Of a stretch of DNA of 41,930 nt, positions 10,099-20,170 are shown piece after piece. The translations under genes and the position numbers were made by a program. The stretch comes from DATLSM01 sp035534175 (lineage in GTDB: Bacteria; Actinomycetota; Thermoleophilia; Solirubrobacterales; 70-9): NCBI GenBank assembly GCA_035534175.1, contig DATLSM010000018.1, positions 1 to 41,930 on the forward strand. The letters run 5' to 3'. The first letter of the stretch is position 1. Each line of letters begins with the position of its first letter. The notes beneath the pieces are model-generated. The model was not told the origin of the DNA. It saw only the letters and a list, made by a program, of their open reading frames with translations, and did no database searches.

Positions 10099-10397
10099 CC
10101 CTGCTGCGCAGTGCGGGCGGCGGGATGCTCCTGTGCCCAGCGGGCGATCGTCCCCGAGCCGGAAATCACCTCGCCGTCGTCGAGGACCAGGATCGGTACC
10201 TCGTTGGTGCCGCTCAGTTTCTTCACCTCGGCCCGCTCCTCATCGCGCCTGCCCCAGGTCCAGGGCAGCAATCTGTAGGTGCCGACCGTCTTTAACTCGT
10301 ACTCATATCCGGCCGCGTCGAGGGCCTTGCCGGCCTTCGCGCACGGGTGCCCGAAGCCGGGGCCATAGGTCTTCTGCCCGCAGGTATAGAGAACCAT
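10095..10397 (-). CDS. Thioredoxin-fold (glutaredoxin / GST N-terminal-like) protein
   Basis: From the ATG at 10397 the protein is 100 residues, MVLYTCGQKTYGPGFGHPC onward. It has the GST/glutaredoxin N-terminal layout: a first beta strand with a Cys, a helix with HPCAKAGKALDAAG, then NEVPILVLDDGEVISGSGTIARWAQE. The VP(I)LV...DG and SGS segments correspond to the cis-Pro and glutathione-binding turn of this fold. It lacks the C-terminal helical GST domain. A 121-residue reading from 10460 would overlap purB and is less likely. It follows purB by 19 bp, so it is probably co-transcribed. Cys6 and Cys19 are candidate redox residues; this is inference. Confidence 0.8.
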   Translation of the reverse strand: MVLYTCGQKTYGPGFGHPCAKAGKALDAAGYEYELKTVGTYRLLPWTWGRRDEERAEVKKLSGTNEVPILVLDDGEVISGSGTIARWAQEHPAARTAQQG

Positions 10398-10416
10398 GGA
10401 GTGAGTCGAGCCTACC

Positions 10417-11700
10417 TCAGTTGACCAGGTCTTCGAGCCGCTCGAATACCTCCGGAACATGGGTCAGGTAGGAGCGGTAGTCAAAGACGGCGTCCAGGTC
10501 CAGGCCCGGAGCCGCCTCGGCGAGGAGGGTACGGAACTCGGCGCCGGTGTCCCAGGCGCGTTGAGCGTTCTCCTGAACCAGGCGGTAGGCGTCGTCGCGG
10601 CTGACGCCGGACTCGACCAGCGCGCTCAGCGCCCGCTGGCTGAACAGCGCGCCGTGGGTCAGCTCCAGGTTCTCCCTCATCCGGCCGGGGTGGACCCTCA
10701 TCCCCGCCGCCACCTTGGCCGCCAGGTCCTGCATGTAGTCGAGGGCGATCGTCGCGTCGGGCAGGATCACCCGCTCGGCGCCGGAGTGGGAGATGTCGCG
10801 CTCGTGCCAGAGGGCGATGTTCTCCAGCCCGGTCTGCGCGTAGCCCCGCAGGACGCGGGCCAGGCCGGTGATCCGCTCGGTGCGGATCGGGTTTCGCTTG
10901 TGGGGCATCGCGGAGGAGCCCTTCTGGCCCGCGGCGAAGGGCTCCTCGACCTCGCGCACCTCGGTCCGCTGGAGGTTTCGCACCTCCGTGGCAAAGCGCT
11001 CCAGGCCGCCGCCGGCGATCGCGATTCGCGAGGTCAGCACCGCGTGGCGGTCGCGCGGCACGACCTGGGTGGCGACGTCCTCACGCCGCAGCCCCAGCCG
11101 CTCCATCACCCTGGCCTCCACCGCGGGGGGAGCCGAGGCGTAGGTGCCGACCGCGCCGGAGAGCTTGCCGACGCCCAGCTGGTCGAAGGCGTTGGCCAGG
11201 CGGGCCAGGTTGCGATCCGCCTCGAAGGCGAAGCCGGCGAGGCGCAGGCCGAAGCTGGTCGGCTCGGCGTGGACCCCGTGGGTGCGCCCGACGCAGAGCG
11301 TGTCGCGGTGCTCCATCGCCCGCGCGATCAGGGCGTCGCGGTAGGCACGGGCGCTGGCCAGCACGATCTCGCCGGCCTGGCGCAGCTGGAGAGCCAGCGC
11401 CGTGTCCAGCACGTCGGAGGAGGTGAGGCCATAGTGGATCCAGCGTCCGTGCTCCCCGACCGAGGCGGCGACTACGTCGACGAAGGCGGCGAGATCGTGG
11501 TCGGTCAGCCGCTCCCGCTCCTCCACCGCCGCCAGGGTGAATGCGGCGTCGCCACGCGCCGCGTCGGCCGCCGGCTGGGGGACGACCCCCTCCTGGGCCC
11601 AGGCCTCGGTGGCCGCCAGCTCCACCTCCAGCCAGCACTCCATCTTTCGCTGCGGGCTCCAGACCTCGCCGATCTCGGGCCGCGTGTAGCGGGCGATCAC
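10417..11700 (-). CDS. purB: Adenylosuccinate lyase
   Basis: PurB cleaves SAICAR to AICAR plus fumarate and adenylosuccinate to AMP plus fumarate. I start it at the GTG at 11700 (VIARYTRPEIGEVWS), which matches where the family begins. An ATG at 11733 would add 11 residues, and one at 11853 would overlap purE. Evidence is the fumarase/lyase superfamily signature GSSAMPHKRNPI, the HYGLTSSDVLDTA and GRTHGVHAEPTSFGL blocks carrying catalytic His/Ser regions, and LWHERDISHSGAER. At 427 aa it is the usual length. It lies 85 bp after purE and before the thioredoxin-fold gene. Confidence 0.95.
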   Translation of the reverse strand: MIARYTRPEIGEVWSPQRKMECWLEVELAATEAWAQEGVVPQPAADAARGDAAFTLAAVEERERLTDHDLAAFVDVVAASVGEHGRWIHYGLTSSDVLDTALALQLRQAGEIVLASARAYRDALIARAMEHRDTLCVGRTHGVHAEPTSFGLRLAGFAFEADRNLARLANAFDQLGVGKLSGAVGTYASAPPAVEARVMERLGLRREDVATQVVPRDRHAVLTSRIAIAGGGLERFATEVRNLQRTEVREVEEPFAAGQKGSSAMPHKRNPIRTERITGLARVLRGYAQTGLENIALWHERDISHSGAERVILPDATIALDYMQDLAAKVAAGMRVHPGRMRENLELTHGALFSQRALSALVESGVSRDDAYRLVQENAQRAWDTGAEFRTLLAEAAPGLDLDAVFDYRSYLTHVPEVFERLEDLVN

Positions 11701-11785
11701 CCGCAACCCCCGGAGGCCGGACCCGGAGGCCATCGGTATCTGAGCCTCTGGCCTTCGGCGCGGGCGGGGGAGGGGGCGCAGCGAT

Positions 11786-12265
11786 TCACGCGTTGATGAT
11801 CCTGGCGGCCAGGATCCCGGCGTTCCTCGCCCCGTCGATGGCCACGCAGGCAACCGGGATCCCGGGTGGCATCTGCACCGCCGAGAGCAGGGCGTCGAGG
11901 CCCCCGAGGCTCTTGCCGAGGATCGGCACGCCGATCACCGGCAGGTCGGTGTGGGCGGCGGCGACGCCGGGCAGCGCGGCGGACATCCCGGCCCCGGCGA
12001 TGATCACCTTCAACCCCCGCAGCCGCGCGTTGGCGCAGTAGTCGCGGACCAACTCGGGATCGCGGTGGGCGCTCATCACCCGCACCTCGTAGCGGATCCC
12101 GGCGTCCTCCAGGGCGCCGCCCGCGGCCTGCATCTTGGGCTTGTCGTTCTTGGAGCCCATGATGATCCCGACCAGCGGCTCATCGACCGCGGATTCCTCG
12201 AAGGCTTCCTCCACCGCCGGCATCGTCGTCGTGCTCGGTTGCGGTTCCTCTGAGATCTCGCTCAT
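11786..12265 (-). CDS. purE: Phosphoribosylaminoimidazole carboxylase, catalytic subunit
   Basis: PurE makes CAIR. The core begins at VGIIMGSKNDKPKM (about residue 32), then RVMSAHRDPELV, VIIAGAGMSAALPGVAAAHTDLPVIGVPI and the GGLDALLSAVQMPPGIPVACVAIDGARNAGILAARI helix. A 30-residue acidic, unconserved N-terminal extension precedes it. The class I phosphate loop is normally GSDSD; here it reads GSKND. No purK is adjacent, so whether this enzyme takes N5-CAIR or AIR plus CO2 cannot be decided by context. It starts 9 bp after the purD stop. Confidence 0.94.
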   Translation of the reverse strand: MSEISEEPQPSTTTMPAVEEAFEESAVDEPLVGIIMGSKNDKPKMQAAGGALEDAGIRYEVRVMSAHRDPELVRDYCANARLRGLKVIIAGAGMSAALPGVAAAHTDLPVIGVPILGKSLGGLDALLSAVQMPPGIPVACVAIDGARNAGILAARIINA

Positions 12266-12274
12266 GCTTCCTTC

Positions 12275-13558
12275 CTAGGTGGGCTGGCTGGGAACCCGCT
12301 CGACTGCGCGGGCGGCGATGTCGGACCGCATCTGCATTCCAGCGAAGGAGATCCGGCCGGCCGCATCGTATGCCCGATCGCGCGCCTCGGCGGGGGTCGC
12401 GCCCAGGCCGGTCAGGTTGAGGACCCGCCCGCCGGCGGTGACGATCTCCCCCCCGCGCTCGGCGGTGGCGGCGTGGGTCACCTCGGCCAGCTCGGCGGCG
12501 GCGGCGAGGCCGTGGATCACCTCGCCCGGCGAGGAGGAGTCCGGGTAGCCGGCCGAGGCGAGGACCAGGGTCACGGCCCAGTTCTGATCGAACTCCGCCC
12601 TCGACCCGGCCAGCCCGCCCGGCTCGCGCGCGGCGAGGCAGAGGTCGAGCAGGTCGGAGCGCAGCCGCGGCAGCACCGCTTGGGTCTCGGGGTCGCCGAA
12701 GCGGGCGTTGAACTCCAGCACCCTGGGTCCCGAGGGCCCGATCATCAGCCCGGCGTAGAGGACGCCGTGAAGGGGCCGGCCGCGGTTTGCCATCGCCGCC
12801 AGCGCCGGTCGGTGGACGGCGTCGAGGATCTCTTCCACCTCGGCGGCGCCGAAGCCGGGGACCGGCGAGTAGCTGCCCATCCCGCCGGTGTTCGGTCCCC
12901 GATCGCCGTCAAAGATCCGCTTGTAGTCCTGGGCCGGCGCCAGGGGCACCACGTTCTCCCCGTCGCACAGGGCGAGCAGGGACAGCTCCTCCCCCTCGAG
13001 GAACTCCTCCAGTAGGACGAGCGTGGGGCCGAAGCGCCGCTCGGTGAAGAAGACCTCGGCAGCGGCGCGGGCCTCGGCCTCGTCGGCGCAGACGATCACC
13101 CCCTTTCCCGCCGCCAACCCGTCGGCCTTCAACACCAGGGGATAGGAGGCGCCCGAGAGGCTCTCGATCGCCTCCTCGCGGCTGCGCAGCAGGAGGTGGG
13201 AGGCGGTGGGGACGCCGGCCTCGCGCATCAGCTCCTTGGCGAAGGCCTTCGATCCCTCCAGCTCGGCCGCCGCGGCGCTCGGTCCGAAGGCCGCCACGCC
13301 GGCCTCCTCCAGGGCGTCGATGACCCCGGCGACCAGCGCCGCCTCGGGCCCGATCAGGACCAGGTCGACATCCCTGCGCCTGGCCGTCGCGACGATCGCC
13401 CCGATGTCCTCGATCCCCACTCCCGGCAGGCATTCGGCCTCGGCGGCGATCCCGGCGTTGCCCGGGGCGCAGAGCAGCTCGGGGGAGTGGCCCGAACGCC
13501 CGAACGCCCGCACGATCGCGTGCTCACGCCCGCCCCCTCCGACGACGAGGACCCTCAA
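12275..13558 (-). CDS. purD: Phosphoribosylamine-glycine ligase (GAR synthetase)
   Basis: PurD couples phosphoribosylamine and glycine with ATP to give GAR. The 427-residue ATP-grasp protein begins MRVLVVGGGGREHAIVRAFG and contains VLIGPEAALVAGVIDALEEAG, the ATP-grasp lid LVLKADGLAAGKGVIVC, FDGDRGPNTGGMGSYSP and the metal-binding EFNARFGDPETQ. Length is typical. It is 9 bp downstream of the GYD-domain gene and 9 bp upstream of purE. Confidence 0.96.
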   Translation of the reverse strand: MRVLVVGGGGREHAIVRAFGRSGHSPELLCAPGNAGIAAEAECLPGVGIEDIGAIVATARRRDVDLVLIGPEAALVAGVIDALEEAGVAAFGPSAAAAELEGSKAFAKELMREAGVPTASHLLLRSREEAIESLSGASYPLVLKADGLAAGKGVIVCADEAEARAAAEVFFTERRFGPTLVLLEEFLEGEELSLLALCDGENVVPLAPAQDYKRIFDGDRGPNTGGMGSYSPVPGFGAAEVEEILDAVHRPALAAMANRGRPLHGVLYAGLMIGPSGPRVLEFNARFGDPETQAVLPRLRSDLLDLCLAAREPGGLAGSRAEFDQNWAVTLVLASAGYPDSSSPGEVIHGLAAAAELAEVTHAATAERGGEIVTAGGRVLNLTGLGATPAEARDRAYDAAGRISFAGMQMRSDIAARAVERVPSQPT

Positions 13559-13567
13559 GCCCGGCCC

Positions 13568-13849
13568 TTAGAGCGCGTCGGCGAACTGATCGGAGGGCAG
13601 CGCGCTCAGCGTCTGGCTGGTCATCGTCCCGCGTGAGCCCAGCTCGACCGAGACCTTGGCCATCGTCTTTACATCCGGCGCCTCGACGATGGTGATGAAG
13701 TCGTACTGGCCGAGCGTCGCGTACTGCGCCACGACCCGGACGCCGATCTGCTCGACCTCCTTGTTGACCTCGGCCACCCGCCCCGGGTTGTTCTTCAGCG
13801 TGCGGACTCCGTCGGCGGTGAGATTGGTGAGCATGACAAAGGTGGGCAT
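13568..13849 (-). CDS. GYD-domain protein leading the purine operon
   Basis: This 93-residue protein, MPTFVMLTNLTADGVRTLK onward, contains the segment YATLGQYDFITIVEAPD, which carries the G-x-YD signature of the GYD family of small ferredoxin-fold proteins. The biochemical role of the family is not established. The gene has a strong AGGAGA Shine-Dalgarno about 7 nt before the ATG and starts 9 bp upstream of purD on the same strand, so it is probably the first gene of the purD-E-B unit. A ligand-sensing or accessory role in purine metabolism is only an inference from position. Confidence 0.85.
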   Translation of the reverse strand: MPTFVMLTNLTADGVRTLKNNPGRVAEVNKEVEQIGVRVVAQYATLGQYDFITIVEAPDVKTMAKVSVELGSRGTMTSQTLSALPSDQFADAL

Positions 13850-13875
13850 GTCGGTCTCCTCTCGAAGTTGAGGAC

Positions 13876-13881
13876 AAGATA
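13876..13881 (-). promoter_or_regulatory. Candidate -10 box before the GYD-purD operon
   Basis: Read on the minus strand the hexamer is TATCTT, set in an otherwise very GC-rich 78-bp gap between the hydrolase stop and the GYD gene start. It would give a leader of roughly 20 nt with the AGGAGA ribosome site. No convincing -35 element is visible, so the call is weak. Confidence 0.3.
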
Positions 13882-13927
13882 ACCGCCGCCCGGCGCTGGA
13901 GCGGCCCCGATGGCCGGCCCTTGCCTC

Positions 13928-15589
13928 TCAGTAGCCGGGCGGGTGGCGAACGACGAAGCCCGCCGGATAGGGCGGCGTCGTGTGCCAGCGCGGGCCGCTT
14001 CCGTGGGCGTCGCCGACCGTGTCCCAACGCATACCGGCGATCTCCGCGTAGGCGTGGGTCGCGCTGGCATAGATCGTGATCCAGCGCCCGGGGCCCGGTT
14101 CGCCGTAGCTCTCCAGTTCGCCCGAGGTCATCGGGTGTTCGATCAGCCCGCCGCCATAGAGGGCGAAGCTGACCGCCCCCGAGCAGTCATAGCCGGAGGA
14201 GTACCAGGAGCCGTGGCCGCCGCCCCAGATATAGGGCGTGGTGGAGATCGAGTTGGCGGCGGCGATCACGCCTTTGACCGCCTGTGGGGCTTCCCTGGGA
14301 GAGCTGGCGATGCCGTTGATAAGCGTGGCGACCGAGCCGCTGGTCTGCGGGCCGGCGTCCAGCGGAGCGATCTTCCAGTCGACGTAGCTGACCTGGCAGC
14401 CACCCTGCATTCTGTTGGCTTCCTGGAGCACAGCCTGCACGTACCACTCGGCCTGGTTGTGGGCGAAGAGCCCGGCGCGCAGGCTGCCGTGCGCCCAGAT
14501 CAGCCGGGCCAGGGTTGCGGCGGAATCGAAGGGGTCGGCATGGCGGATGCGCCCGTCGCCGTCCCCGTCGACCGCGTATTGCTTCCATTCGCTCGGTTGT
14601 AGACCGAGCGGACCGGCGCGGTCGAGTTCTCGCCTGTCCATCCCGCGGCCGAAGTTGGACTCCAGCCGCGCCACCGCGGCCAGGGCCCAGACGCCGCGAC
14701 GGCCGAGGCCATAGCGGGCGGCGGCGTCCTCGAAGGCGCTGAGGTATTGGGCCGGCACCTGATGGCGCCAGGAGGGCGCCGGAGCGCAGCGCAGGACCTG
14801 CATCTGAGCCGGCGCAGCGACGGTGCTGGGGCCCGCGGTCCCCCCGAGGGCCGGCGCGTAGCATGCGGCGGCGGCGAGAACCTCGGCGACGTACCAGCTG
14901 GCGTGGTTGTAGGCGAAGATCGCCCCGGGGGTGTTCTGCGGCATCCCGGCGGCGCTGAGGTAGCGAGCCGCGGTGAAGATCGCGTCTTCGGGGTTGTAGG
15001 GGTCCTTCACCCCGTCGCCGTTGGCGTCTACTCCGTAGGTGGCCCAGGTCGAGGGCATGAACTGCATCCATCCCTCGGCCCCGGAGCTGGAGACGTTGAG
15101 GTCGGTGCCAAACGCCGTCTCCACCTCGTTGATTCCCGCCAGCACCGATGGTCCCTGGGGGCCGAGGCCATAGGCCGCCGCCGCCCGCTGATAGATCGGC
15201 ACCAGGATGGTCGGCACGCCCTGCGGCTCGCAGGTCGAGGAGGGGATCGCCGGGATCGAGAAGCTCTGGGCGGGGGTGGGGGCCGTGGCCGCGCCGGGGG
15301 CTGGCTTGGCTGACACCGTCCTCGCCGGCTTGCGCGAGCCACTCCGGCCGCTGCCCGCCGGGGTTCCACCGCTGCCCGCCGGCTTCGCCGACCCGCTGGC
15401 GGCCGGCGGCGCTTCCAGCGTGGCGCCCTGCACCAGCGGCGTCGTCGCCGTGGCCGTGGTCTCGCCTGCCGTCGCCGGCGGGGGGGCGGTGGTGGTGGAG
15501 GAGGCCGGTGCTCCCGCGGCGGAGGCCACCGGGGCCGCCAGCGCGGCGAGGAGCGCGGCGGCGAGGAGGATGTCGCGAAGCCGTCCCAT
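13928..15589 (-). CDS. Secreted peptidoglycan hydrolase: two transglycosylase-like units plus NlpC/P60-like domain
   Basis: From the ATG at 15589 the protein is 553 residues with a signal peptide (RDILLAAALLAALAAPVASA) and a Ser/Thr/Pro/Ala linker to about 110. Unit 1 (about 125-240) has the lytic-transglycosylase pattern: INEVETAFG with probable catalytic E157, GAEGWMQFMPSTW, and a DANGDGVKDPYNPEDAI calcium-loop-like segment. Unit 2 (about 280-390) repeats the layout in weaker form: RLESNFG with E310, then DGDGDGRIRHADPFDSA. The C-terminus (about 450-540) resembles NlpC/P60 peptidases, with C469 in SGYDCSGAVSFALYGGG and H512 in ATHAYAEIAG. It would cut both glycan and peptide bonds. An upstream ATG at 15619 overlaps the neighbour and is less likely. 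Confidence 0.85.
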   Translation of the reverse strand: MGRLRDILLAAALLAALAAPVASAAGAPASSTTTAPPPATAGETTATATTPLVQGATLEAPPAASGSAKPAGSGGTPAGSGRSGSRKPARTVSAKPAPGAATAPTPAQSFSIPAIPSSTCEPQGVPTILVPIYQRAAAAYGLGPQGPSVLAGINEVETAFGTDLNVSSSGAEGWMQFMPSTWATYGVDANGDGVKDPYNPEDAIFTAARYLSAAGMPQNTPGAIFAYNHASWYVAEVLAAAACYAPALGGTAGPSTVAAPAQMQVLRCAPAPSWRHQVPAQYLSAFEDAAARYGLGRRGVWALAAVARLESNFGRGMDRRELDRAGPLGLQPSEWKQYAVDGDGDGRIRHADPFDSAATLARLIWAHGSLRAGLFAHNQAEWYVQAVLQEANRMQGGCQVSYVDWKIAPLDAGPQTSGSVATLINGIASSPREAPQAVKGVIAAANSISTTPYIWGGGHGSWYSSGYDCSGAVSFALYGGGLIEHPMTSGELESYGEPGPGRWITIYASATHAYAEIAGMRWDTVGDAHGSGPRWHTTPPYPAGFVVRHPPGY

Positions 15590-15591
15590 CC

Positions 15592-16479
15592 TCAGCCCAG
15601 GACGTCGGTCACGCGCCATTTGCCGTGCTTGGCCTTTTCCATCTCCAGCCGCAGCTCGCTGGTCACACCGACTCGCAGCAGGGAGACGCTGACCGTGTAG
15701 ATGCTCCCGCTCGAGGGGCCCGCCACGACGTTCAGCACCGTCGCCCTCGGCACCTTGGCGGTGGCCGGCTGGCGGGGCGGGCGCTGAAGCAGCGAGTGCT
15801 CCAGCGCGGGCGTTGCCGAGCCGGCGAAGGCGGCGCGGACCCGGGCGCCACCCTGGTCGGTCTCATAGAGGACGAAGGCCTCAGAGAATTGCCGGGCGAC
15901 GGTCAGAGCGGCGGCGGGGGCCGGCTTCGCCGGGATCGTCGAGGCAGAGGAGATCGAGGCCCCGCCGCCTTTGGCCGAGTTGCCCGAGCGGGTGGAGGTG
16001 GAGGAAACTCGGACCGTTTTCTCATTCGCAACTTTTGCTGCATTCCGGCCCGCGGCCGGGCGGGAGAACAGCGGAGGGGCGCCGTGGAGGAGGTGGCTCG
16101 AACCTTTAGCCGGGGTTCGCGCCGGCGGCTTCGCCGCGACCGTCCCGCGGCTCGGCGCCGGCCTGGGGGCCGGTGCGCTGTGGGTGCCGGGGGCCGTCGC
16201 CCAGAGCAACCCGGCCACTCCCGCCAGGGCCGCGGTGGCGACGACGGCGCCGGCGGTCAGCCCGCGCAGCGCCAGGTCCCAGTCGCCGAATCGCCTCTGC
16301 AGCGGCCAGATCAGGCCCCGCTCGATCGCCCAGGCGGCCCGTTCGAAGGGCCATCTGGCGGCCTCGGTGACCTCGCCGATCGCCGGCCGGGCGTCCCAGC
16401 GCAGGCGTCCTCTGAGCGCCGACGCCGCTCTGGCGAGCGGGGGGCGCGGCCGCGGGTGCGGGCGAGTGGGGATCGGCAT
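15592..16479 (-). CDS. Single-pass membrane protein with extracytoplasmic domain, unknown function
   Basis: The 295-residue protein has a basic, Pro-rich cytoplasmic N-terminus and one transmembrane segment at about 74-93 (TAGAVVATAALAGVAGLLWA). A long Pro/Ala/Ser linker follows to about 190, then a compact C-terminal domain (QFSEAFVLYETDQGGARVRAAFA ... LEMEKAKHGKWRVTDVLG). The end, with alternating strands and a final KWRVTDV, resembles small NTF2-like or conjugal-transfer-type cone domains, but I cannot name a family. It ends 2 bp before the start of the peptidoglycan hydrolase gene, so the two are almost certainly co-expressed, and a role in envelope remodelling is inferred. Confidence 0.75.
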   Translation of the reverse strand: MPIPTRPHPRPRPPLARAASALRGRLRWDARPAIGEVTEAARWPFERAAWAIERGLIWPLQRRFGDWDLALRGLTAGAVVATAALAGVAGLLWATAPGTHSAPAPRPAPSRGTVAAKPPARTPAKGSSHLLHGAPPLFSRPAAGRNAAKVANEKTVRVSSTSTRSGNSAKGGGASISSASTIPAKPAPAAALTVARQFSEAFVLYETDQGGARVRAAFAGSATPALEHSLLQRPPRQPATAKVPRATVLNVVAGPSSGSIYTVSVSLLRVGVTSELRLEMEKAKHGKWRVTDVLG

Positions 16480-16527
16480 CGTCTTGTTTTGAGCGTACGT
16501 TCGCTTGGCTATAGGTCGGAGTGTTGC

Positions 16528-18698
<2,171 letters not shown>

Positions 18699-18699
<1 letters not shown>

Positions 18700-19061
18700 C
18701 AGCGCTCCTCCCGCATCCGGCGCTGCAGCTCTCCGGCGCGGCGTCGCATCCGCTCCAGCTCAGAGCGCATCCTCAGCATCTGCTCCTCCAGCGCCAGCAC
18801 CACCTCGACCCCGGCCAGGTTCAGCCCCTCCTCGACGGTCATCCGTTGGATCCGTCGCAGCCGCTCGACGTCTCGCTGGGAATAGAGGCGGGTGTTCTTC
18901 GCCGAGCGCTGGGGCGAGACCAGCCCCCGCGCCTCATACATCCGCAGCGTCTGGGGGTGCATCTGGGCCAGTTCGGCGGCGACCGAGATCATGAACACCC
19001 CGCGCTCGGCGTCGAGGCCGGCCGTGACCTCCACCCGCCGCCTGGCGCTGGGAGGGCTCAC
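18699..19061 (-). CDS. hspR: MerR-family heat-shock repressor HspR
   Basis: This 120-residue regulator has an N-terminal winged HTH: FMISVAAELAQMHPQTLRMYEARGLVSPQRSAKNTRLYSQRDVERLRRIQ (about 23-72). It ends in a Glu/Arg-rich coiled coil. The AQMHPQTLRMYE recognition helix and the fourth position in a dnaK operon are the signature of HspR, which with DnaK as co-repressor binds HAIR inverted repeats in actinobacteria. The GTG start overlaps the dnaJ stop by 4 nt. I did not find a HAIR match upstream of dnaK. Confidence 0.93.
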
Positions 19062-20167
19062 CGCCGTTTCGCCTCGCGCATCAGCGCCTCGCGTGGGCTG
19101 GCGCCCTCAAAGGCCTCGGCCAGCTTCTCCGCCGCCTCGCTCTGCGCCTTGTTCAGCTCGCTGGGGATCTCGATCTCCAGCCGGTAGCGGATGTCGCCCT
19201 GGCCGCGGCCCCTGGGCCTCGGCGGCCCCTCGCCGCGCAGCCGCTGGGTCGTCCCGTGCCTGGTCCCGGCCGCCAACTTGATCTTCTTGCTCCCATTCAG
19301 GGTCGGGACCTCGATCGTCGCGCCGCGCAGCGCCTCGCTGATCGTGATCGGCACGACCACCTCGAGGTTGCCGTCGCCGAGCCGTTTGAAGACCGGGGAG
19401 GGGACCACCCGGGTGGTGACGAAGAGATCCCCCGGCGGTCCACCACGCGGCCCCGCCTCGCCCTTGCCGGCAAGCCGGATCCGGGTCTGGTCGCTGACCC
19501 CGGCGGGGACGTTCACCTTGTAGCGCTTGGTCTGCTGGGTCAGGCCGGAGCCGCCACAGGTGGGGCAGGGGTCCTCGATGATCTGGCCGGCGCCGCCGCA
19601 TTGCGGGCAGGGCTGGCTGATGGAGAAGAAGCCCTGACTCTGGGCGTCGATGCCGCGGCCGTTGCAGCGGGGACAGGTGAGCGGGCTGGTCCCGGGTTTG
19701 GCGCCGCTGCCATGGCAGGTCGGGCAGCGCCCGGCCTTGGGCACGGTGACGCTGATCTGGGTGCCGTTGACCGCCTGATCGAAGCTGAGGGAGACCTCGG
19801 TCTCCAGGTCGCGCCCGCGCAGCTGCTGGCGCTCGGGCCGCCCGCCGCGGCTGAAGATGGTGGAGAAGATGTCGCCCAGATCGCCGAGGCCGCCCGGCCC
19901 TGCGCCCGCGCCGGGGCCGAACGGCCCGCGCCCTGCGGCGCCGCCCAACCCGGCGAAGGGCCCGCCCGAGTCATAGGCCTTTCGCTTCTCGGGATCAGAG
20001 AGCGTGTCGTAGGCCCCCCCGACCTCCTTGAAGCGCTCCTCCGCCTGCGGGTCATCGGGGTTTCGGTCCGGGTGGTATTTGCGCGCCAGCGCCCGGTAGG
20101 CCTTCTTGATCTCCGCGTCGGACGCCTTCTTCGAGACGCCCAGCACCCTGTAGAGATCCTCGGCCAC
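19058..20167 (-). CDS. dnaJ: Chaperone DnaJ
   Basis: This 369-residue type I J-protein stimulates DnaK ATPase and delivers substrates. The J domain (1-70) contains YRALARKYHPDRNPDD with the HPD triad. A Gly-rich region (about 72-105) follows. Next is the zinc domain with four CxxCxGxG repeats (CPTCHGSG, CPRCNGRG, CPQCGGAG, CPTCGGSG; about 150-215), then the two C-terminal beta domains (VNVPAGVSDQTRIRLAGKGEAG). It starts 3 bp after the grpE stop. Confidence 0.96.
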   Translation of the reverse strand: MAEDLYRVLGVSKKASDAEIKKAYRALARKYHPDRNPDDPQAEERFKEVGGAYDTLSDPEKRKAYDSGGPFAGLGGAAGRGPFGPGAGAGPGGLGDLGDIFSTIFSRGGRPERQQLRGRDLETEVSLSFDQAVNGTQISVTVPKAGRCPTCHGSGAKPGTSPLTCPRCNGRGIDAQSQGFFSISQPCPQCGGAGQIIEDPCPTCGGSGLTQQTKRYKVNVPAGVSDQTRIRLAGKGEAGPRGGPPGDLFVTTRVVPSPVFKRLGDGNLEVVVPITISEALRGATIEVPTLNGSKKIKLAAGTRHGTTQRLRGEGPPRPRGRGQGDIRYRLEIEIPSELNKAQSEAAEKLAEAFEGASPREALMREAKRR

Positions 20168-20170
20168 GTC

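Noticed and set aside
10417..11853. Extended purB from 11853
   Set aside because: The extension overlaps purE by 68 nt and is Pro/Arg-rich without family similarity. The conserved N-terminus begins at the GTG at 11700.
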